A stretch of 8,605 nucleotides of DNA from Anammoximicrobium sp032229885. Lineage in GTDB: Bacteria > Planctomycetota > Planctomycetia > Pirellulales > Pirellulaceae. Position 1 is the first letter of the stretch, and each line of letters opens with the position of its first letter. Shown here one piece after another: positions 5,964 through 8,605 of this stretch. The notes under the pieces are model-generated. The model ran no database searches, had not been told where the DNA came from, and saw only the letters and a list, made by a program, of their open reading frames with translations. Location of the stretch: the NCBI GenBank assembly GCA_032229885.1, contig JAVYAJ010000051.1:1-8605 (forward strand), written 5' to 3'. The translations under genes and the position numbers were made by a program.

Positions 5964-7289
5964 TCACTCGAACAAAGCTTCGACCGTCTGGTCGGTCCCC
6001 ACCTGGAAAACCCGCTCGACATTCTCGCACAGCACGCGTCTGCCCAACGCCACAGCCTGTTCTTCGCTCCAGCCGCGATCGACCACGAAGCGTTCGGCCA
6101 AGACTTTAGCCAGAACCCGTTTGTACATGCGAAACTTGGGGAAGCCGAACTCCAGTTTGTACATGTCGCTGTAGTACCCAAGCAGTTTGGTTTGAGGTAC
6201 GGCCTCGAGCCGAGCGGCCAGATCCCGTTCGATGAACGACGGCGTATTCGAGTACCACCAGTGGCCGTGGGGCAAGACATTGGGGAGAATCCAGGCGTAA
6301 CTTGTCAACTCTTGGTTGGTCACGCTGGCCAGGACCGAGGTGGGAAAGGCCACGCGAGGAAAACTATTGAACAGCTCGCGATATTGAATCAGCGATACGC
6401 GGCTGTCGTACAGATCCTGGCCCTGAAACACGCCCTGTTCGTACACGCGGCGACTGACGCCGATCATCAGGTCGAACGGCAGACGAAACTGGTCGCAAAA
6501 CTCGGTCACGGTCCAGAACGCAAAGCGAGCCGCAGCCTGGCGATCGGCCGCCGACGCCTCGGCTCCGGCATCGCACACCGCCTTGATCGCCGTATCCGCC
6601 CGGCCGTCCGCGATGCGCGCCGGTGCAAAGTCGGGCGGCAAGCTGATGGCACAGGCTTTGGCATGGCTGGCGGTGAACCGCTCGAACAGCTTGCCCACCG
6701 CGTCGCGAAAAGATCGGGAATCGCCGACATCGACGCCCGTGCTCCGCTGTAGACGCGCGCGGACCTGCGGCTGGACGAATTGGAACACCAGATCGTCGAC
6801 TCGCAGGCACGGGATATAGACCGTCGTGTCGAAGCCTTCCAGAGGGTCGTCGAACTCGTTGGTCAGAAAGACGGCTCGCAGTTTGCTTTTCGCCAGAACC
6901 TGCGCGGCCCAATCCTCTGCCGCCATGTTTTCGGCCGCCGTGTCGTAAAAGGCTTCCCAATTGTCGTTCGAGATCCGCTCGGCCTCGAATCCGAACAGCT
7001 CGCGCGCGATCTCCAACAGCCAGCTATGCTGAATCGTGTTTTCCAGAGGCTCTAAGTTCGCAAACAGACGGGCGCATTTTTCCTTGGGGTCAAGTCCCGG
7101 CTCTTCGATCTGTGCCTTGGGCATCCCCGCGGAATGCGCTAGTTCCGTGTAGTAGTGATAGCCCAAAATATCCGCGAGCGTGGTGGACGCCGGCTGAAGC
7201 GCATTGATGTGCGTGTGGGGATCGACCAGAGTCCAGTCATCAAGTTGGGAAAACAGGCGTTGTCGAAGTGCGTCGGACATACGGGGCAT
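5964..7289 (-). CDS. Uronate-isomerase-like amidohydrolase (glucuronate isomerase family, divergent)
   Basis: 441 residues from ATG 7289. The UxaC family interconverts hexuronates and ketohexuronates and belongs to the metal-dependent amidohydrolase barrels. Seen here: LDDWTLVDPHTHI (16-28) with the metal-binding HxH (H25, H27) on the first strand; NIQHSW-like segment at 84-90; YAWILPNVLPHGHWWYSN (331-348), matching the ILPN....GWW stretch of UxaC; LLGYYSDMYKLEFGFPKFRMYKR (369-391), which occupies the place of the UxaC TDSRSF...R.EYFRR segment, keeping the aspartate (D375) but not the SRS; and ENVERVF (422-428) near the end. The match is distant, so the substrate may not be glucuronate. The frame is open back to 7514, but those 75 residues are arginine/proline-rich with no domain, so I start at 7289 (7280 is equally possible); no clear Shine-Dalgarno sequence is seen. 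It is first in a unit with comF 18 nt downstream. Confidence 0.85.
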   Translation of the reverse strand: MPRMSDALRQRLFSQLDDWTLVDPHTHINALQPASTTLADILGYHYYTELAHSAGMPKAQIEEPGLDPKEKCARLFANLEPLENTIQHSWLLEIARELFGFEAERISNDNWEAFYDTAAENMAAEDWAAQVLAKSKLRAVFLTNEFDDPLEGFDTTVYIPCLRVDDLVFQFVQPQVRARLQRSTGVDVGDSRSFRDAVGKLFERFTASHAKACAISLPPDFAPARIADGRADTAIKAVCDAGAEASAADRQAAARFAFWTVTEFCDQFRLPFDLMIGVSRRVYEQGVFQGQDLYDSRVSLIQYRELFNSFPRVAFPTSVLASVTNQELTSYAWILPNVLPHGHWWYSNTPSFIERDLAARLEAVPQTKLLGYYSDMYKLEFGFPKFRMYKRVLAKVLAERFVVDRGWSEEQAVALGRRVLCENVERVFQVGTDQTVEALFE

Positions 7290-7760
7290 CGCTCGTTTGA
7301 CAAAAGGGAACGGGGACAAACCGCGCGGCGTGTGTTCACGACTTGCATCGCCAGCCGCGCGCCGGTCGAGGCTCGGTGCGTCGCGGGCCAAGCGCGTTTT
7401 CGGTCCACCTTTGACCGAAATAGACGCCGGTGGCGCTCGCACCGACCGAACGTTGCACAGCCTCGACGGCCGCAACATCCGCGCGCTGAGCGCCCAATCA
7501 CGTGGACGCGGCATCCTACCGCGTAGTCTCTGCGCGCGGACACGCGCCGAGCGCGCGGCGCATCGCCTAAGAATGCTAGTGTAGATAGACTACGGCTTAA
7601 AGGCAATGATCGCCGCAATGGTCGCCGAGGCCTGTGCCTCGTCCGCGATTGACGTTCGGGCTTCGAGGCAGCTCACGGTTCGACTTTGCTCTTCAGCCCC
7701 TACGAGCCTGTCCAAGAATTAGGCTCGATCCGCAACGTATTGTGGACGTGCGATCGCTAG
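7290..7760. other. Upstream region of the amidohydrolase gene, no gene seen
   Basis: About 470 bp. The minus frame is open to 7514 as a possible N-terminal extension of the amidohydrolase, but it has shadow-like composition. No RNA gene, terminator or repeat was recognised, and no convincing promoter boxes could be chosen. The promoter of the minus-strand unit should lie here. Confidence 0.45.
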
Positions 7761-7839
7761 AGTCTTAGTTCGTATCATGCGCGCACGATGCGTGCATCTT
7801 GTACACTGGCCTGTACAGTACACTTTTGGGTCGCTGGCA
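7761..7839. repeat. Left copy of a flanking repeat
   Basis: Begins AGTCTTA and ends TTTTGGGTCGCTGGCA. Bases 7796-7839 match 8396-8439 at exactly 600 bp offset with about six differences over 44 bases; the part before that (7761-7795) matches 8372-8395 apart from a 10-bp length difference. It contains a hairpin, ATGCGCGCA-CGA-TGCGTGCAT (7777-7797, one G-T wobble), and the self-complementary CTGTACAG (7811-7818). Confidence 0.7.
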
Positions 7840-8110
7840 GTTGGCCACGTTAGGTGGAAGTGGCATTGGATGACTGTTGCGCAGCATAGACGACAGGAAG
7901 CGTGTTGGCCGAAGGCCATCACCAACGTAGCCAGGGGCAACGCCCCAGGAGTCAGAGATGATCGCAACCGTGTTGGCCGAAGGCCAACATCAACGTGTCA
8001 CCGTGGCCCAGGTGAATATGGCCTTCAGCCAAAAAAGGCACGTGCGCGGCGTCAGCCCTGGGGCGTTGCCCCAGGCTACGGTGAGCGGAGGCCTTCGGCC
8101 AAACAGATTC
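7826..8110. repeat. Hairpin-rich repeat unit 1
   Basis: First of two head-to-tail units (285 bp); it overlaps the last bases of the flanking repeat. Bases 7826-7917 correspond to 8111-8202 (offset 285; closest from 7851 on), and 7969-8110 correspond to 8186-8327 (offset 217). The 68-bp length difference comes from an extra internal stretch with another GGCCGAAGGCC element and CCAGGGGC-AAC-GCCCCAGG (7931-7949). Perfect hairpins: TGTTGGCC-GAA-GGCCAACA (7971-7989) and CCTGGGGC-GTT-GCCCCAGG (8057-8075); also GGCC-TTC-GGCC (8090-8100). These are REP-like palindromes of the kind common in planctomycete intergenic DNA. Confidence 0.75.
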
Positions 8111-8327
8111 TTGGGTTGCGGGTGCTAGCCCGCGCTAGGTGGAATTGGCCTTGGATGACTGTTGCGCAGCGCAGACGACAGAAGGCGTGTTGGCCGAAGG
8201 CCAACATCAACGTGTCACCCCTGCCCGGATGAATATGGCCTTCGGCCAACGGAGGCACACGCGCGGCGTCAGCCCTGGGGCGTTGCCCCAGGCTACGGTG
8301 AGCGGAGGCCTTCGGCCAAACAGATTC
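8111..8327. repeat. Hairpin-rich repeat unit 2
   Basis: Second unit (217 bp) in the same orientation as unit 1 and directly adjoining it. Contains TGTTGGCC-GAA-GGCCAACA (8188-8206), TGGCC-TTC-GGCCA (8236-8248), CCTGGGGC-GTT-GCCCCAGG (8274-8292) and GGCC-TTC-GGCC (8307-8317). It ends CAGATTC, as unit 1 does (8104-8110 and 8321-8327). The palindromes remain perfect while bases between them differ from unit 1, which suggests that the stems are what is kept. Confidence 0.75.
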
Positions 8328-8370
8328 AGCGTCCAAACGGGGCTTCCCGACCGCGCGCTATTGGCCGTTG

Positions 8371-8439
8371 AAGTCTTAATCCATATCGTGCGCGCATCTT
8401 GTACACCAGTCTGTGCAGTACACTTTGGGGTTGCTGGCA
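8371..8439. repeat. Right copy of the flanking repeat
   Basis: Partner of 7761-7839 in the same orientation (AAGTCTTA to GGGTTGCTGGCA). It lacks the 10 bp that form half of the left copy's hairpin. After it, bases around 8424-8455 resemble the first bases of the repeat units, so a truncated third unit may begin here. Confidence 0.65.
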
Positions 8440-8605
8440 CCCGCCCGCATTGGGATCGTTCGATCATTTAGTGTCCGATCGTTTGCTGGGAAGGCGTGGC
8501 GATTTGTGGTCGTTCACGGTTTGTCACGCCAGCCTAATGGCGACAGCCTGCGTTGCAGGACAAGCGAGCCTTGGAGAACGGTCACCGAGAATTGAAGCGG
8601 AAGGG
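8440..8605. other. Right end of the window, no gene recognised
   Basis: No frame gives a convincing protein or an edge-truncated gene. One small hairpin, CCTGC-GTT-GCAGG (8547-8559), shares the GTT loop of the larger palindromes to the left, so the repeat field may continue beyond the window. Confidence 0.4.

Noticed and set aside
5907..6752. 281-codon plus-strand ORF
   Set aside because: Antisense shadow of the amidohydrolase gene and the comF start; no protein-like features.
7290..7514. N-terminal extension of the amidohydrolase from the ATG at 7514
   Set aside because: The 75 residues are arginine/proline-rich without family match, and the domain begins shortly after 7289.
7826..8327. 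CRISPR array or attachment site
   Set aside because: The units are long direct repeats with internal hairpins; there is no regular spacer, no integrase gene and no tRNA.
7719..8471. Several ORFs of 60-151 codons on both strands in the repeat field
   Set aside because: They are produced by the repeats themselves: the same peptides (for example PWGVAPGYGERRPSAK) recur once per repeat unit.

Overview
The window looks like a piece of chromosome from a high-GC planctomycete (Planctomycetota, probably near the Pirellulales). The clues are the GC-rich coding sequence, a NapH-like ferredoxin and a DUF502 protein with extra segments, an unusual uronate-isomerase-like amidohydrolase, and non-coding repeats built on GGCC(GAA/TTC)GGCC and CCTGGGGC-GTT-GCCCCAGG palindromes. 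Such repeats are, from memory, common in planctomycete genomes. The assignment is an inference; there is no rRNA or other marker here.

Left part (1-1334, + strand): a visibly AT-richer segment (hand count 25/60 GC at 421-480 against 43/60 at 3001-3060). It holds the C-terminal end of a gene entering from the left edge (1-144, not recognised), then two genes overlapping by ATGA: a HEPN-domain protein (249-656) and a 113-residue protein of unknown function with a faint BolA-like pattern (653-994). The segment ends in transposase debris: the N-terminus of a Tnp_1-type transposase (1044-1202) and what reads as the C-terminus of a DDE transposase (about 1183-1334). It looks like an acquired cassette, possibly toxin-antitoxin-like, and is the most interesting part of the window.

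Middle part (1291-7289, all on the - strand, order of transcription right to left): uronate-isomerase-like amidohydrolase, then comF (18-nt gap), then a DUF502 membrane protein (GTGA overlap or a slightly later ATG), then a 271-bp gap filled by seven 17-bp tandem repeats, then hemC, then a 365-bp gap containing four 15-bp tandem repeats, then a polyferredoxin-type membrane protein related to NapH/NosR/CcoG. The first three are very likely one transcription unit; hemC and the ferredoxin gene may or may not share it. They serve different functions (uronate or related sugar metabolism, DNA uptake or a PRTase role, membrane, tetrapyrrole synthesis, electron transfer). The last codons of the ferredoxin gene are antisense to the transposase remnant, so its C-terminus appears to have been remade by an old insertion.

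Right part (7290-8605): no convincing gene. It holds a repeat field: two head-to-tail units (7826-8110 and 8111-8327), each rich in short perfect hairpins, lying between two copies of another repeat (7761-7839 and 8371-8439). ORFs across this field are artefacts of the repeats.
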